Below are positions 34,484-43,211 of a stretch of 64,000 nt of DNA, in pieces. The notes beneath the pieces are model-generated. The model ran no database searches, was not told the origin of the DNA, and was given only the letters and a program-made list of their open reading frames with translations. Made by a program: the position numbers and the translations under genes. Source of the DNA: Blastococcus sp. CPCC 205250 (lineage in GTDB: Bacteria > Actinomycetota > Actinomycetes > Mycobacteriales > Geodermatophilaceae); assembly GCF_019799925.1 (NCBI RefSeq), contig NZ_JABGCG010000007.1:186001-250000 (forward strand), written 5' to 3'. The first letter of the stretch is position 1. Every line of letters begins with the position of its first letter.

Positions 34484-35427
34484 CACAGGCCTCCCAGGGA
34501 GTCCAGGCGCCGGAGGATGACGCCCTCCCGCAACGCCCACGGACAGATGCGGACGAACGGTACGTCCAGCGCGGCCATCGCGGCCTGCGCCACGACCGCA
34601 CCCGCCGGGACCTGGTGCGCGCGGTCGGGCGACACGCCCTGCAGCTCCGCCAGCGCCGCGCTCTCGATCCGCGAGACGAACCCCAGCAGCTGGCCCAGCC
34701 CGTCGGCGGTCAGCTCCCGCGCGACCCGCAGCCCGGCGGAGTAGGGCGCGGCACCGGTGAGCCGGCCGAGGGTGCGGAAGGTCTTGCTGGTCGCCGCCAC
34801 GAGGTCGGGCGGGCCGACCGCCTGCAGCTTCTCCGCCGCCGGTGCCAGGAGGTCCTCCGCGTGGGCCCGCAGCTCCTCGAGCGCGTCGAGGTCGGGCCGG
34901 CCTCCCGTCGCGGCCGCGGGCAGGAAGCGGCGGGTCATCCGCCCGGCGCCCAGCGGCAGGGACAGCGCGACGTCGGGGTCCTCGTCCATCCCGGCCGCCA
35001 GCTCCAGCGAGCCGCCGCCGATGTCGAGCACCAGCAGCCGGCCGGCGCTCCAGCCGAACCAGCGCCGGACGGCGAGGAAGGTGAGCCGGGCCTCGTCCTC
35101 GCCACTGGTCACGTGCAGCTCGACGCCGGTCTCCGCCCGCACCCGCTCCAGCACCTCCAGGCCGTTGCGCGCCTCCCGGATCGCCGAGGTGACCAGCCCG
35201 AGCAGCTCCTCGCAGCCCAGCTTCTCGGCCTGCTCGCACGCCTTGCGCACGGCCCTGACCAGGGCCTTCTCCCCCGCCTTCGACAGCACGTCGTCGTCGC
35301 CGACGTGCTCGGACAGGCGCAGCAGCCAGCGGTCGTCGTGCGTCGGGGTGGGGTGGCCACCGCGGTGGGCGTCCACCACGAGCAGGTGGACCGTGTTCGA
35401 TCCGACGTCCAGCACCCCGAGCCGCAT
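34483..35427 (-). CDS. ppx: Ppx/GppA family phosphatase (exopolyphosphatase)
   Basis: A 314-residue single-module Ppx/GppA protein of the ASKHA fold. Motifs: RLGVLDVGSNTVHLLV (phosphate 1), VTSAIREARNG, VLDIGGGSLELAAG (phosphate 2) and the catalytic Glu in SGEDEARL near residue 108. It lacks the C-terminal HD domain of long exopolyphosphatases. Equivalent to Rv0496; the substrate may be short-chain polyphosphate or pppGpp. It heads the operon with the Rv0497-like gene. Confidence 0.9.
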   Translation of the reverse strand: MRLGVLDVGSNTVHLLVVDAHRGGHPTPTHDDRWLLRLSEHVGDDDVLSKAGEKALVRAVRKACEQAEKLGCEELLGLVTSAIREARNGLEVLERVRAETGVELHVTSGEDEARLTFLAVRRWFGWSAGRLLVLDIGGGSLELAAGMDEDPDVALSLPLGAGRMTRRFLPAAATGGRPDLDALEELRAHAEDLLAPAAEKLQAVGPPDLVAATSKTFRTLGRLTGAAPYSAGLRVARELTADGLGQLLGFVSRIESAALAELQGVSPDRAHQVPAGAVVAQAAMAALDVPFVRICPWALREGVILRRLDSLGGL

Positions 35428-35510
35428 GACGGTCAGTCTGCCGGGCGCGCGTCCCGGCGGCCGCGCGGGCGTCCCGGACCTCCCCGGGACCGGCCCTGCG
35501 GGCCCGTCCC

Positions 35511-35516
35511 TACCCT
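35511..35516 (+). promoter_or_regulatory. -10 hexamer for a leaderless Rv0495c-like transcript
   Basis: TACCCT followed by six bases and the GTG at 35523, the spacing of a leaderless message. Confidence 0.5.
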
Positions 35517-35522
35517 GGGGCC

Positions 35523-36386
35523 GTGCCGCACGAGTACCTCCCCGAGGTCCCGCCCGAGGTGGACCCCGACTTCGCCCGGGAGTGGCTGGAGTTCCCCGAC
35601 CCCGCCGACCCGGGACGGGCCGTGCGGGCCGACCTCACCTGGCTCACCTCCGCCTGGACCTGCGTGTTCGGGCGCGGCTGCGCCGGCGTGGTGGAGGGCC
35701 GGGCCGACGACGGCTGCTGCAGCCACGGCGCGTTCTTCAGCGAGGACGACGACCTGCTGCGGGTGACGGCGGCGGTGGCCGAGCTCACCGACGAGGACTG
35801 GCAGCTCGCCCCGGTCGGGCGGGGTGCGTGGACCGAGGTGGACACCGCCGACGACGGGTCCGCCCCCGGCGAGGACGCCGTCCGCTCGCTGCGCACCCGC
35901 CTGGTCGACGGCGCCTGCGTCTTCCTCAACCGGCCGGGCTTCCCCGGCGGGGCCGGCTGCGCGCTGCACCGGATGGCGCTGCGGGAGGACCTGCACCCGC
36001 TCACCACCAAGCCCGACGTCTGCTGGCAGCTCCCGGTGCGGCGCGAGCAGGAGGTCCTCGACCGGCCCGACGGCAGCCGGGTGCTGGTGACGACGCTCGG
36101 CGAGTTCGACCGCCGCGGCTGGGGGCCCGGGGGCGCGGACCTGCACTGGTGGTGCACCGGCTCCCCCACCGCGCACGTCTCGCCGGAGCCGATGGTGCTC
36201 ACCTACGCCGCGGAGCTGACCGCGCTCATCGGCCCGGCCGCCTACGCCGAGCTCCGGCGCCTGGCCGAGGCGCGCCTGGACCTCGGCATGGTGGCCCCGC
36301 ACCCGGCCAGCCCGGCGCCCGTGCCGGTCGAGCTGCAGGTCCGCCGTCCGGGTGGTTCCGGGACGACGGGGATCCGGGACAGCTGA
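35523..36386 (+). CDS. Conserved Cys-rich protein, Rv0495c-like
   Basis: A 287-residue cytoplasmic protein with clustered cysteines: [11 protein letters not shown] near residues 47-56, GCCSHGAFF near 65-66, and [12 protein letters not shown] near 142. The spacing suggests a metal or Fe-S site, in the manner of YkgJ-type proteins. It corresponds to Rv0495c by sequence style and position beside ppx. Conserved His and Trp pairs (DLHWWCTG) are also present. The enzymatic role is unknown. Confidence 0.8.
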   Translation: MPHEYLPEVPPEVDPDFAREWLEFPDPADPGRAVRADLTWLTSAWTCVFGRGCAGVVEGRADDGCCSHGAFFSEDDDLLRVTAAVAELTDEDWQLAPVGRGAWTEVDTADDGSAPGEDAVRSLRTRLVDGACVFLNRPGFPGGAGCALHRMALREDLHPLTTKPDVCWQLPVRREQEVLDRPDGSRVLVTTLGEFDRRGWGPGGADLHWWCTGSPTAHVSPEPMVLTYAAELTALIGPAAYAELRRLAEARLDLGMVAPHPASPAPVPVELQVRRPGGSGTTGIRDS

Positions 36387-36446
36387 ACGGGGCGGTCGCG
36401 CCACTACCCTCTCGGCAGACCGACCGACGAGCGAACGGCGAGGCCA

Positions 36447-38627
36447 GTGACCGAGGAGCGCGCGACCGCGAGCCCTCCTCGGGGAGCCGCGCCGCACGAC
36501 CACGCGCTCCGGGCCCTGATGCACATCCCGGTGTTCCGCCGGCTCTGGCTGGCGATCACCGTCTCCAGCCTCGGGGACTGGCTCGGCCTCCTGGCGACCA
36601 CCGCCATGGCCCAGCAGCTCACCCGCCAGGAGTCGCTGGCGGTGCAGGGCGCCGCCATCTCGGGCGTGATCCTCACCCGGCTGCTGCCGGACCTGCTGCT
36701 GGCCCCGCTGGCCGGCGCGCTGGCCGACAAGCTCGACCGGCGGATCACCGCGGTCGTCGGCGACCTCCTGGCGCTCGGGCTCTACATGTCCATCGCCTTC
36801 ACCTACGAGCTGACCTGGCTCTACGTCGCCCAGTTCCTGGTCGAGGCGGTCGGGCTGTTCACCAACCCGGCCAAGCAGGCCATGCAGGTGGCCATCGTGC
36901 CGCGCGAGCGGCTGGCCGTGGCCAACCAGCTCATGCAGTTCTCCATCTACGGCGCCGTCCCGATCGCGGCGCTGGTCTTCGCCCTGCTGTCGACGCTCAC
37001 CCGCGCCGTGTCCGACGGCCCCGGGGCCGAGCGGACGGCGATCGTCATCGCCCTGGTCGTCGACGCGCTGACCTACGGGGTCACCGCATCGACGATCTTC
37101 CTGTCCCGCCACCTGATACCCGGGCGGGCGGCCGAGCGCAGCGAGACGTCCAACGTCTTCTCGCTGGTCGCCGAGGGGATCTCCTTCCTCCGCACGCAGC
37201 CGACCATGCGGGCGCTCTACACCGGCACCGTCGGGGCGTTCGGCGCCGGCGGCCTGATCATCGGTGTGGCGCAGCTGTACATCGCGACCCTGCGGGCGGG
37301 GCCGGCCGGCTACGGCATCATCTTCGGCACGGTCTTCACCGGCCTCGCGCTCGGCATGCTCGTCGGGCCGCGGATCCTGCCGACCGTCCCCCGGCGCACC
37401 CTGTTCTCCCGCGCCATCGGCATGGCCGGGCTGGCGCTGCTGGCGATGTCGCTGCTGAAGGACTTCGTCCTCGCCACCGCGGCCGCGTTCCTCGTGGGGC
37501 TCTTCGCCGGGATGAGCTGGATCATCGGCTACACGCTGATCGGCCTCGAGGTCGAGGACCGCCTCCGCGGGCGGGTGTTCTCCTTCGTCGTCTCCTCCGT
37601 GCGGATCGTGCTGCTGCTCGCCGTGGCGGTGGGCCCGGGGCTGGCCGGCGTCCTCGGCTCGCACGACATCCAGGTCGGCGGCCTGGTCTTCAGCGTCACC
37701 GGTCCCGGCCTGACCCTGCTGGTCGGCAGCGTCATCGCGCTCCTGGTCAGCAGCTACGCCACGCGGCAGGTCGCCCCCCGGCACCGGGGCCGCTCGCGGG
37801 ACCTGCTGCGCCTGCTGTGGGGCAGCTCCGACATCCTCACCGCGACGCCGCGCTCGGCCGGCCTGTTCCTCGTCGTCGAGGGCGCCGACCGGGAGCTGAC
37901 CCGCCGCTACACCGAGGCGCTGGCCGACGTCGTCCGGGACCGCGGCTGCCCCGTCGTCGTCACCTCCGAGCCCAGCGACACCGACCTCGGCCGGCGGGTG
38001 GGCCGGCTGCTCTACCCGCCCCGGCCCAGCGCGACCTCGCACGAGCCCGGGTGGCCGGGCCCCGTGGCGGGCCGGGCGGCCGGGGACGACGGCGACGGCC
38101 CGCGGGTGGAGGCCTACACCGCGGCGCTGCTGGCGGCCGCCGACCGGGCCGAGCACGTGGCCACCGTCATCCGGCCGGCGCTGGCGGCCGAGCAGGTCGT
38201 GGTCAGCGCCCACTACGTCGACGCGTCGATGGCCTTCCACGGCGCCGGCCAGGGCCTGGACGCCGACCGCATCCTCCGGACGTCGATGTGGGCCACCCGC
38301 GGGCTGCTCCCGGACCTCACCGTGGTCGTCGACGCGCCGGTCACCGAGGCGCCGGTCGACGCCGACCCGGCCGCCGTGCGCCGGGCGTTCGTGCGCCGGG
38401 CGGACGCCGCACCCGACCGCTACGTCGTCGTGGCCGGCGAGGACCTCGACCTCGACGCGCGCGCCGGCGGCACCGGCCTGGTCTCCCCCGCCGTCCGGGC
38501 GCGGCTGGCGACGCTGCTGTCGCAGCGCTTCCCCGGCGCCACCGCCGTCCCCCCGGCGGGGACGACCGGGGTCACCGCACCGCCGGTGGGCACCGCGCCC
38601 AGCGAGCGGACCGCCGTCCGGCGCTGA
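36447..38627 (+). CDS. MFS transporter fused to a thymidylate kinase-like domain
   Basis: A 726-residue fusion. Residues 20-440 form a major facilitator with about 12 helices (FRRLWLAITVSSLGDWLGLL; LAGALADKLDRR between helices 2 and 3). Residues 470-700 follow dTMP kinase order (LFLVVEGADRELTRRY, VVVTSEPSDTDLG, VSAHYVDASMAFHGAGQGLD, LPDLTVVVDAP). The P-loop is lost: no GKS/T follows EGAD, and the DRY/ERY motif is changed, so kinase activity is unlikely. Streptomyces has a similar fusion annotated as tmk. The C-terminus is Pro/Thr-rich. A TACCCT -10 lies at 36405-36410. Confidence 0.85.
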   Translation: MTEERATASPPRGAAPHDHALRALMHIPVFRRLWLAITVSSLGDWLGLLATTAMAQQLTRQESLAVQGAAISGVILTRLLPDLLLAPLAGALADKLDRRITAVVGDLLALGLYMSIAFTYELTWLYVAQFLVEAVGLFTNPAKQAMQVAIVPRERLAVANQLMQFSIYGAVPIAALVFALLSTLTRAVSDGPGAERTAIVIALVVDALTYGVTASTIFLSRHLIPGRAAERSETSNVFSLVAEGISFLRTQPTMRALYTGTVGAFGAGGLIIGVAQLYIATLRAGPAGYGIIFGTVFTGLALGMLVGPRILPTVPRRTLFSRAIGMAGLALLAMSLLKDFVLATAAAFLVGLFAGMSWIIGYTLIGLEVEDRLRGRVFSFVVSSVRIVLLLAVAVGPGLAGVLGSHDIQVGGLVFSVTGPGLTLLVGSVIALLVSSYATRQVAPRHRGRSRDLLRLLWGSSDILTATPRSAGLFLVVEGADRELTRRYTEALADVVRDRGCPVVVTSEPSDTDLGRRVGRLLYPPRPSATSHEPGWPGPVAGRAAGDDGDGPRVEAYTAALLAAADRAEHVATVIRPALAAEQVVVSAHYVDASMAFHGAGQGLDADRILRTSMWATRGLLPDLTVVVDAPVTEAPVDADPAAVRRAFVRRADAAPDRYVVVAGEDLDLDARAGGTGLVSPAVRARLATLLSQRFPGATAVPPAGTTGVTAPPVGTAPSERTAVRR

Positions 38628-38646
38628 CCCGGCGGGCCGGCCGCGC

Positions 38647-39642
38647 TCAGGCCGCGGCGTCGCTCTCGGCGCCGCGCACGGTGCGGAAGGTCTGCCGGAA
38701 GGCCCGCGGGGACACGCCCCGGCGCCGGGTGAACTGCTCGCGGAAGCCGGCCGCGGTGCCGAAGCCGACGAGCCGGGCGATCTCCTCGATCGGGGCGTCG
38801 CTCTCCTCCAGCAGCGTCTCGGCGGCGGCCAGGCGCTGCGCGAGCAGCCAGGCGTGCGGCGTCGTGCCGGTGGTCGACTTGAACCGCCGGGCGAAGTTGC
38901 GCGGGCTCATCAGCGCCCGGCGCGCGAGCGCCTCCACGGTGATGTCCTCGGCGAGGTGGCCGACCGCCCACTCCAGGACGACGCCGAGCCGGTCGTCCTC
39001 GCACGCGGCGACCGGCGCGTCGATGAACTGGGCCTGGCCACCGTCGCGGTGCGGTGGCACGACCATCTCCCGGGCCAGCGCGTTCGCCGCGGCCGCGCCC
39101 CACTCCCGGCGCACCAGGTGCAGCATCGCGTCGACGCCCGCGGCGGTGCCGGCGCCGGTGATGACCTGGCCGCAGTCGACGTAGAGGACGGCGGGGTCGA
39201 CGTCGACGGCCGGGTAGCGGGCGGCCAGCTCACCGGCGTAGCGCCAGTGCGTCGTGGCCCGGCAGCCGTCGAGCAGGCCGGCGGCGGCGACGGCGAAGGC
39301 GCCGGTGCAGTGGCTGACCAGGATCGCGCCGCGGGCGTGCGCGGCGCGCAGGGCGTCGAGCAGCGCGTCGGGCGGGGAGTCGGCCATGCCCTCCCACGCG
39401 GTCATCAGCACCACGTCGGACACGGCCAACCGCTCGAACCCGTGCTCCACCACGATCGGCATGCCGATGTCGGTGCGCACCACCCCGGGCTCGCAGCTGA
39501 CCAGGGCGAAGTCGAAGCGCGGCAGCCCCATGTGCGTGCGGTCGTAGCCGAACACCTCGGCGGCCACCCCGATGCCGAAGGTGCCGACCAGTCCGTCGGC
39601 GACGACGGCGCTCACGACCACCGGGCGCTGGATGTCGGTCAT
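38647..39642 (-). CDS. GlxA-type AraC family regulator with DJ-1/PfpI domain
   Basis: A 331-residue regulator. Residues 8-190 form a DJ-1/PfpI sensor with the Cys elbow ILVSHCTGAFAVA near residue 112; residues 220-320 are an AraC double HTH (ITVEALARRALMSPRNFARR; IEEIARLVGFGTAAGFREQF). Such proteins sense small metabolites; the ligand is unknown. It is convergent with the MFS fusion, and CATAGT six bases before its ATG could be a leaderless -10. Confidence 0.9.
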   Translation of the reverse strand: MTDIQRPVVVSAVVADGLVGTFGIGVAAEVFGYDRTHMGLPRFDFALVSCEPGVVRTDIGMPIVVEHGFERLAVSDVVLMTAWEGMADSPPDALLDALRAAHARGAILVSHCTGAFAVAAAGLLDGCRATTHWRYAGELAARYPAVDVDPAVLYVDCGQVITGAGTAAGVDAMLHLVRREWGAAAANALAREMVVPPHRDGGQAQFIDAPVAACEDDRLGVVLEWAVGHLAEDITVEALARRALMSPRNFARRFKSTTGTTPHAWLLAQRLAAAETLLEESDAPIEEIARLVGFGTAAGFREQFTRRRGVSPRAFRQTFRTVRGAESDAAA

Positions 39643-39723
39643 GCCCCCACTATGGCAGGAATGACGCGATCCGTGTCACTCCGGCCACTCGTCCGGAGGG
39701 GCCGTCGCGGACAGGCTGATCGC

Positions 39724-39978
39724 ATGTTGCTGATCACCTGCCCCGTCACCCGCACCGACGAGCTCGTCGCCGACCGGCGCATCCGGTCGGTCGCCAACCA
39801 CCCCACGCACCTGGCCCTGTCGGTGGAGTGCCCCGCCTGCGGGAGCGTGCACGTCTACCGGACCGGCCGTCGCTGGGAGGAGGCGCGCCGCCGGGTGGCC
39901 GAGGCCGGCACCCGGGCCGCCACCTCCGCCGCGACCGCGGCATCCGCTCACGCTGCGCAGGAGCTCAGCCGGGCCTAG
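39724..39978 (+). CDS. Small hypothetical protein with a CPAC motif
   Basis: An 84-residue protein. The first 60 residues look ordered (LLITCPVTRTDELVADRRIR, then VECPACGSVHVYRTGRRWEE) and carry one CxxC that may bind zinc; the rest is an Ala-rich helix. No family is recognised. It is 10 bp ahead of the DUF3072 gene. Confidence 0.6.
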   Translation: MLLITCPVTRTDELVADRRIRSVANHPTHLALSVECPACGSVHVYRTGRRWEEARRRVAEAGTRAATSAATAASAHAAQELSRA

Positions 39979-39988
39979 CATCGAACAC

Positions 39989-40210
39989 ATGAGCGAAGCG
40001 AACGTCAACAGCGGCCAGCCCGGCGACCCGACCGCGGAGAAGGACCCGAAGGACTGGGTCACCGGCGACGAGCCGGCCACCGGGGCCCAGAAGAGCTACC
40101 TGACCACCCTCGCCCGCCAGGCCGGCGAGGAGGTGCCCGACGACATCTCCAAGGCCGACGCCTCCATCAAGATCGACGAGCTCCAGGAGGAGACCGGCCG
40201 GGGGAACTGA
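39989..40210 (+). CDS. DUF3072 family protein
   Basis: A 73-residue acidic protein with the DUF3072 signature: DPKDWVTGDEPATGAQKSYL and LARQAGEEVPDD, then SKADASIKIDELQ. The fold resembles a small helical DNA- or protein-binding module; function is unknown. It is probably co-transcribed with the gene at 39724. Confidence 0.85.
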   Translation: MSEANVNSGQPGDPTAEKDPKDWVTGDEPATGAQKSYLTTLARQAGEEVPDDISKADASIKIDELQEETGRGN

Positions 40211-40288
40211 GGGAGGCACCCCCTGCCCCCCACCGCTCGCACGCTCGCGGCGGGACCCCGTAGAGGGGCCGTGGGGCAGAGGGGCCCG

Positions 40289-40969
40289 TCAGGCCTCGAA
40301 CTTGTACCCGAGGCCGCGCACGGTCACGAGGTACTCGGGGTTCGCCGGGTCCGGCTCGATCTTGGCCCGGAGCCGCTTGACGTGGACGTCGAGGGTCTTG
40401 GTGTCCCCGACGTAGTCCGAGCCCCAGATCCGGTCGATGAGCTGCGCGCGGGTCAGCACGCGCCCGGCGTTGCGCAGCAGCAGCTCGAGCAGGTCGAACT
40501 CCTTGAGCGGCAGCGACACCGGCTGCCCGTCCACCGAGACGACGTGCCGGTCGACGTCCATCCGCACCGGGCCGGCCTCGAGCGCGCCGTCGGCCACGGC
40601 CTCGGGCTCGCCGCGGCGGCGCAGCACCGCGCGGATGCGGGCCACCAGCTCGCGCGCGGAATAGGGCTTGGTGACGTAGTCGTCGGCGCCGAGCTCGAGC
40701 CCGACGACCTTGTCGATCTCGCCGTCCTTGGCGGTCAGCATGATGATCGGCACGCTGCTGCGGCTGCGCAGCGTCCGGCACACCTCCGTGCCGGACAGGC
40801 CGGGGAGCATGAGGTCGAGCAGGACGATGTCCGCGCCCTGCCGGTCGAACTCGTCGAGGGCCTGGGGCCCGGTGGACGCGACGACGGCGTCGAATCCCTC
40901 CCGTCGGAGCATGTACGACAACGCGTCGGAGAAGGACTCCTCGTCCTCCACCACGAGCACCCGGGTCAT
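40289..40969 (-). CDS. regX3: Two-component response regulator RegX3
   Basis: A 226-residue OmpR/PhoB-type regulator. The receiver has VVEDEESFSDAL, the phospho-acceptor Asp in DIVLLDLMLPG near residue 52, LTAKDG and YVTKPYS. The C-terminal winged helix (about 130-225) ends GDTKTLDVHVKRLRAKIE and VTVRGLGYKFEA. It is the phosphate-starvation regulator in mycobacteria (RegX3) and Streptomyces (PhoP). The ATG overlaps the senX3 stop (ATGA). The 78 bp downstream hold terminator-like G/C runs. Confidence 0.95.
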   Translation of the reverse strand: MTRVLVVEDEESFSDALSYMLRREGFDAVVASTGPQALDEFDRQGADIVLLDLMLPGLSGTEVCRTLRSRSSVPIIMLTAKDGEIDKVVGLELGADDYVTKPYSARELVARIRAVLRRRGEPEAVADGALEAGPVRMDVDRHVVSVDGQPVSLPLKEFDLLELLLRNAGRVLTRAQLIDRIWGSDYVGDTKTLDVHVKRLRAKIEPDPANPEYLVTVRGLGYKFEA

Positions 40970-42246
40970 GACCGTCCTTCCGTGGGTCCGCCGACGACGT
41001 GCTCGACGGCGGACGTGGGTGATCCGGAGCCGCGGGCTCCGGGGTGCGGTGCGCCGGGAGGCGCGGAGTCGGTGCCGGCCGGCGCGTGGCCGGGGCTGGG
41101 GCCGGTGCCGGAGGCCCCGGTGAGCGGGATGCGCAGGGTGAACGTCGAGCCGAGGCCCTCCTCGCTCCAGACGCTCACCGAGCCGCCGTGGTTGCTCGCC
41201 ACGTGCTTGACGATGGCCAGCCCGAGCCCGGTGCCCCCGGTGCTCGAGGCGCGGGACTGGTCCACCCGGTAGAAGCGCTCGAACACCCGGGAGCGGTCCT
41301 CGCGCGGGATGCCGATCCCGCTGTCGGTCACCGCGATCTCGGCGAAGCCGGAGCGGGCCCGGGCCGCCACCGCGATGCGGGTGCCCTCCGGGCTGTAGGT
41401 CACCGCGTTGGCCAGGAGGTTGGTGACCGCGGTCGCCAGCTGCGCCTCGACGCCGCGCACGACCAGCCCGCGCTCCCCGCCGACCACGATCTCGATCTGC
41501 TTGGCCGCCGCGGCCAGGCCGGTGCGGTCGGTGGCCTCGTGCAGGACCGTGTCGACGTCCACCGGCCGCAGCTCCGGCAGCGGCTCACCGCCCTGCAGCC
41601 GGGAGAGGTCGATGAGCTCGCGGACGAGCCGGGCCAGCCGGTCGGCCTCGTGCGACATCCGGACGGCGAAGCGCTGCACGGTCTCCGGGTCGTCGGCGGC
41701 GTCCTGGACGGCCTCGGCGAGGAGCGCGAGTGCGCCCACCGGCGTCTTCAGCTCGTGGCCGACGTTGGCGACGAAGTCCCGCCGGACCTCCTCGACCCGC
41801 CGTGCCTCGGTGACGTCCTGCAGCACGAGCGCGACGGGGCCGGGGACCGGGGCCGGACCGCTCTCCAGCCGCACCCCGTGCACACCGACCAGCCGCGGGC
41901 CCGAGCCCACCAGGTCGCCGGGCAGCGCGACGTCGGCGCGGCGGCTGCCGCCGTCGCGGACCTCCCGGACCACCCGCAGCAGCTCCGGCACCAGCAGCCG
42001 CGTGCCGCGCACGATGCCCAGTGCCCGGGCGGCCGGGTTGGCCAGGACCACGGCCTCGTCGACGTCCACGACGACGACCGCCGGGTCCATCAGGTCCACG
42101 AGCCGGCGGGCGAGCTGCTGCTCCAGCGTGGGCTCGACCTCCACCCGCAGCGGCTCCTCGGCGAGACGACGGCGCGTGACGACGACGGCCGCGACCAGGA
42201 CGACGCCCAGGGCGAGGCCGGTCAGCAGGGCGACCGTGGGGCTCAC
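40966..42246 (-). CDS. senX3: Sensor histidine kinase SenX3
   Basis: A 426-residue membrane kinase. One N-terminal hydrophobic helix (VALLTGLALGVVLVAAVVV) is followed by a PAS-like domain (about 45-145, VVVVDVDEAVVLANPAAR), the H-box FVANVGHELKTPVGAL near residue 165, the N-box NLLANAVTYSP, and G-boxes VTDSGIGIPRED and GGTGLGLAIVKH. A Pro/Gly tail ends the protein. The GTG start is leaderless by the -10 at 42254. It forms an operon with regX3 and faces phoU, the usual signalling partner. Confidence 0.94.
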   Translation of the reverse strand: MSPTVALLTGLALGVVLVAAVVVTRRRLAEEPLRVEVEPTLEQQLARRLVDLMDPAVVVVDVDEAVVLANPAARALGIVRGTRLLVPELLRVVREVRDGGSRRADVALPGDLVGSGPRLVGVHGVRLESGPAPVPGPVALVLQDVTEARRVEEVRRDFVANVGHELKTPVGALALLAEAVQDAADDPETVQRFAVRMSHEADRLARLVRELIDLSRLQGGEPLPELRPVDVDTVLHEATDRTGLAAAAKQIEIVVGGERGLVVRGVEAQLATAVTNLLANAVTYSPEGTRIAVAARARSGFAEIAVTDSGIGIPREDRSRVFERFYRVDQSRASSTGGTGLGLAIVKHVASNHGGSVSVWSEEGLGSTFTLRIPLTGASGTGPSPGHAPAGTDSAPPGAPHPGARGSGSPTSAVEHVVGGPTEGRS

Positions 42247-42253
42247 GCGGCCG

Positions 42254-42259
42254 ATGCTA
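42254..42259 (-). promoter_or_regulatory. -10 hexamer for a leaderless senX3 transcript
   Basis: TAGCAT on the minus strand, seven bases before the senX3 GTG. Confidence 0.5.
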
Positions 42260-42319
42260 GGCCGCGAGGATCTCCCGTCATCCCCCGTGCGAGTGGCGGC
42301 ACGACACGCCGTGGGGGGT

Positions 42320-42348
42320 GTTCACGTCCCGGTGCCCCCTCGTTCACC
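42320..42348 (+). promoter_or_regulatory. PHO box (RegX3/PhoP direct repeats)
   Basis: GTTCACG at 42320 and GTTCACC at 42342 flank a weaker GGTGCCC at 42331, giving three direct-repeat units exactly 11 bp apart, the layout of Streptomyces PHO boxes and RegX3 sites. It lies between divergent senX3 and phoU, 10 bp upstream of the phoU -35 position. Confidence 0.7.
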
Positions 42349-42381
42349 TCGCGGGCCGGGCGGACGTCAGAGGCCCCGGCC

Positions 42382-42387
42382 TACCCT
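42382..42387 (+). promoter_or_regulatory. -10 hexamer for phoU
   Basis: TACCCT with a start of transcription expected near 42394, about 80 nt before the phoU GTG. The PHO box sits just above the matching -35 position, as for activated promoters. Confidence 0.45.
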
Positions 42388-42473
42388 CGGGGCCGGAGCG
42401 CGGACGCCGGAGCAACCGGGGCCCGCCGGACACCGCTGCGGCCCCGGCAGCGGGCCGACCAGGAGGGACAGTC

Positions 42474-43133
42474 GTGCGCGAGCACTACCGCGAGGAACTC
42501 GAGGACATCAACTCCTGCCTGGTCGAGATGGCCAACTCGGTCGGCTCGGCCATGAGCACGGCCACCACGGCGCTGCTGGACGCCGACGTCGCGCTCGCCG
42601 ACCGGGTCATCGCCGGCGACGAGCACATCGACGCGGTGCGGGAGAGCATCGAGCAGCGCTGCTTCGCCCTGCTCGCCCGCCAGCAGCCGGTCGCCACCGA
42701 CCTGCGCACCGTCACCGCGGCCATGCGGATCGTCGCCGACCTCGAGCGCATGGGCGACCTCGCCGTCCACGTCGCCAAGGTCGCGCGGATGCGCTTCCCC
42801 GAGCCCGCCGTGCCGCAGGAGGTGCGGCCGCTGTTCCTCGAGGCCGGCCACATCGCCGAGAGCCTGGTGAGCAAGACCGCCACGGTCATCGCCAAGCTCG
42901 ACGTCGAGGCCGCCGTCCAGCTCGAGGCCGAGGACGACCTCATGGACCAGGTGCACCGGCAGCTGTTCCGCGAGCTGCTGTCGGAGTCCTGGCCGCACGG
43001 CATGGAGCAGGCCATCGACGTGACCCTGCTGGGCCGCTACTACGAGCGCTTCGCCGACCACGCCGTCAGCGTCGCCCGCCGGGTCGTCTACCTGGTGACC
43101 GGCGAGATGGAGATGCGCAGCTCGACGAGCTGA
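42474..43133 (+). CDS. phoU: Phosphate signalling protein PhoU
   Basis: A 219-residue all-helical protein of two PhoU repeats. Metal-binding signatures are DLRTVTAAMRIVADLERMGD in the first repeat and TLLGRYYERFADHAVSVAR in the second. PhoU links the phosphate transporter to the SenX3-type kinase and keeps the system silent when phosphate is ample. The GTG at 42474 follows AGGAGGG by six bases. It is controlled by the PHO box upstream, so it is probably induced by phosphate shortage. Confidence 0.94.
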   Translation: MREHYREELEDINSCLVEMANSVGSAMSTATTALLDADVALADRVIAGDEHIDAVRESIEQRCFALLARQQPVATDLRTVTAAMRIVADLERMGDLAVHVAKVARMRFPEPAVPQEVRPLFLEAGHIAESLVSKTATVIAKLDVEAAVQLEAEDDLMDQVHRQLFRELLSESWPHGMEQAIDVTLLGRYYERFADHAVSVARRVVYLVTGEMEMRSSTS

Positions 43134-43156
43134 GCACCCCCGCGGTGTCACCCGCC

Positions 43157-43184
43157 CTCCCGCGGCGCTGCGAGCACGCGGGAG
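43157..43184. terminator. Terminator-like hairpin between phoU and gpmA
   Basis: An 8-bp stem CTCCCGCG/CGCGGGAG with a 12-nt loop between convergent genes. The right arm is part of a 14-bp direct repeat (43177-43190 and 43196-43209). Confidence 0.5.
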
Positions 43185-43211
43185 CGCGGGGACGCCGCGG
43201 GAGCGCGGGCG

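Noticed and set aside
34757..39184. 1475-residue plus-strand frame
   Set aside because: Arg/Pro/Gly-rich composition and overlap with ppx, the Rv0495c-like gene and the MFS fusion, which all have recognisable domains.
43177..43209. 14-bp direct repeat as a possible att or operator site
   Set aside because: It is G/C-rich, lies between convergent genes and is explained by the terminator hairpin; no integrase is present.
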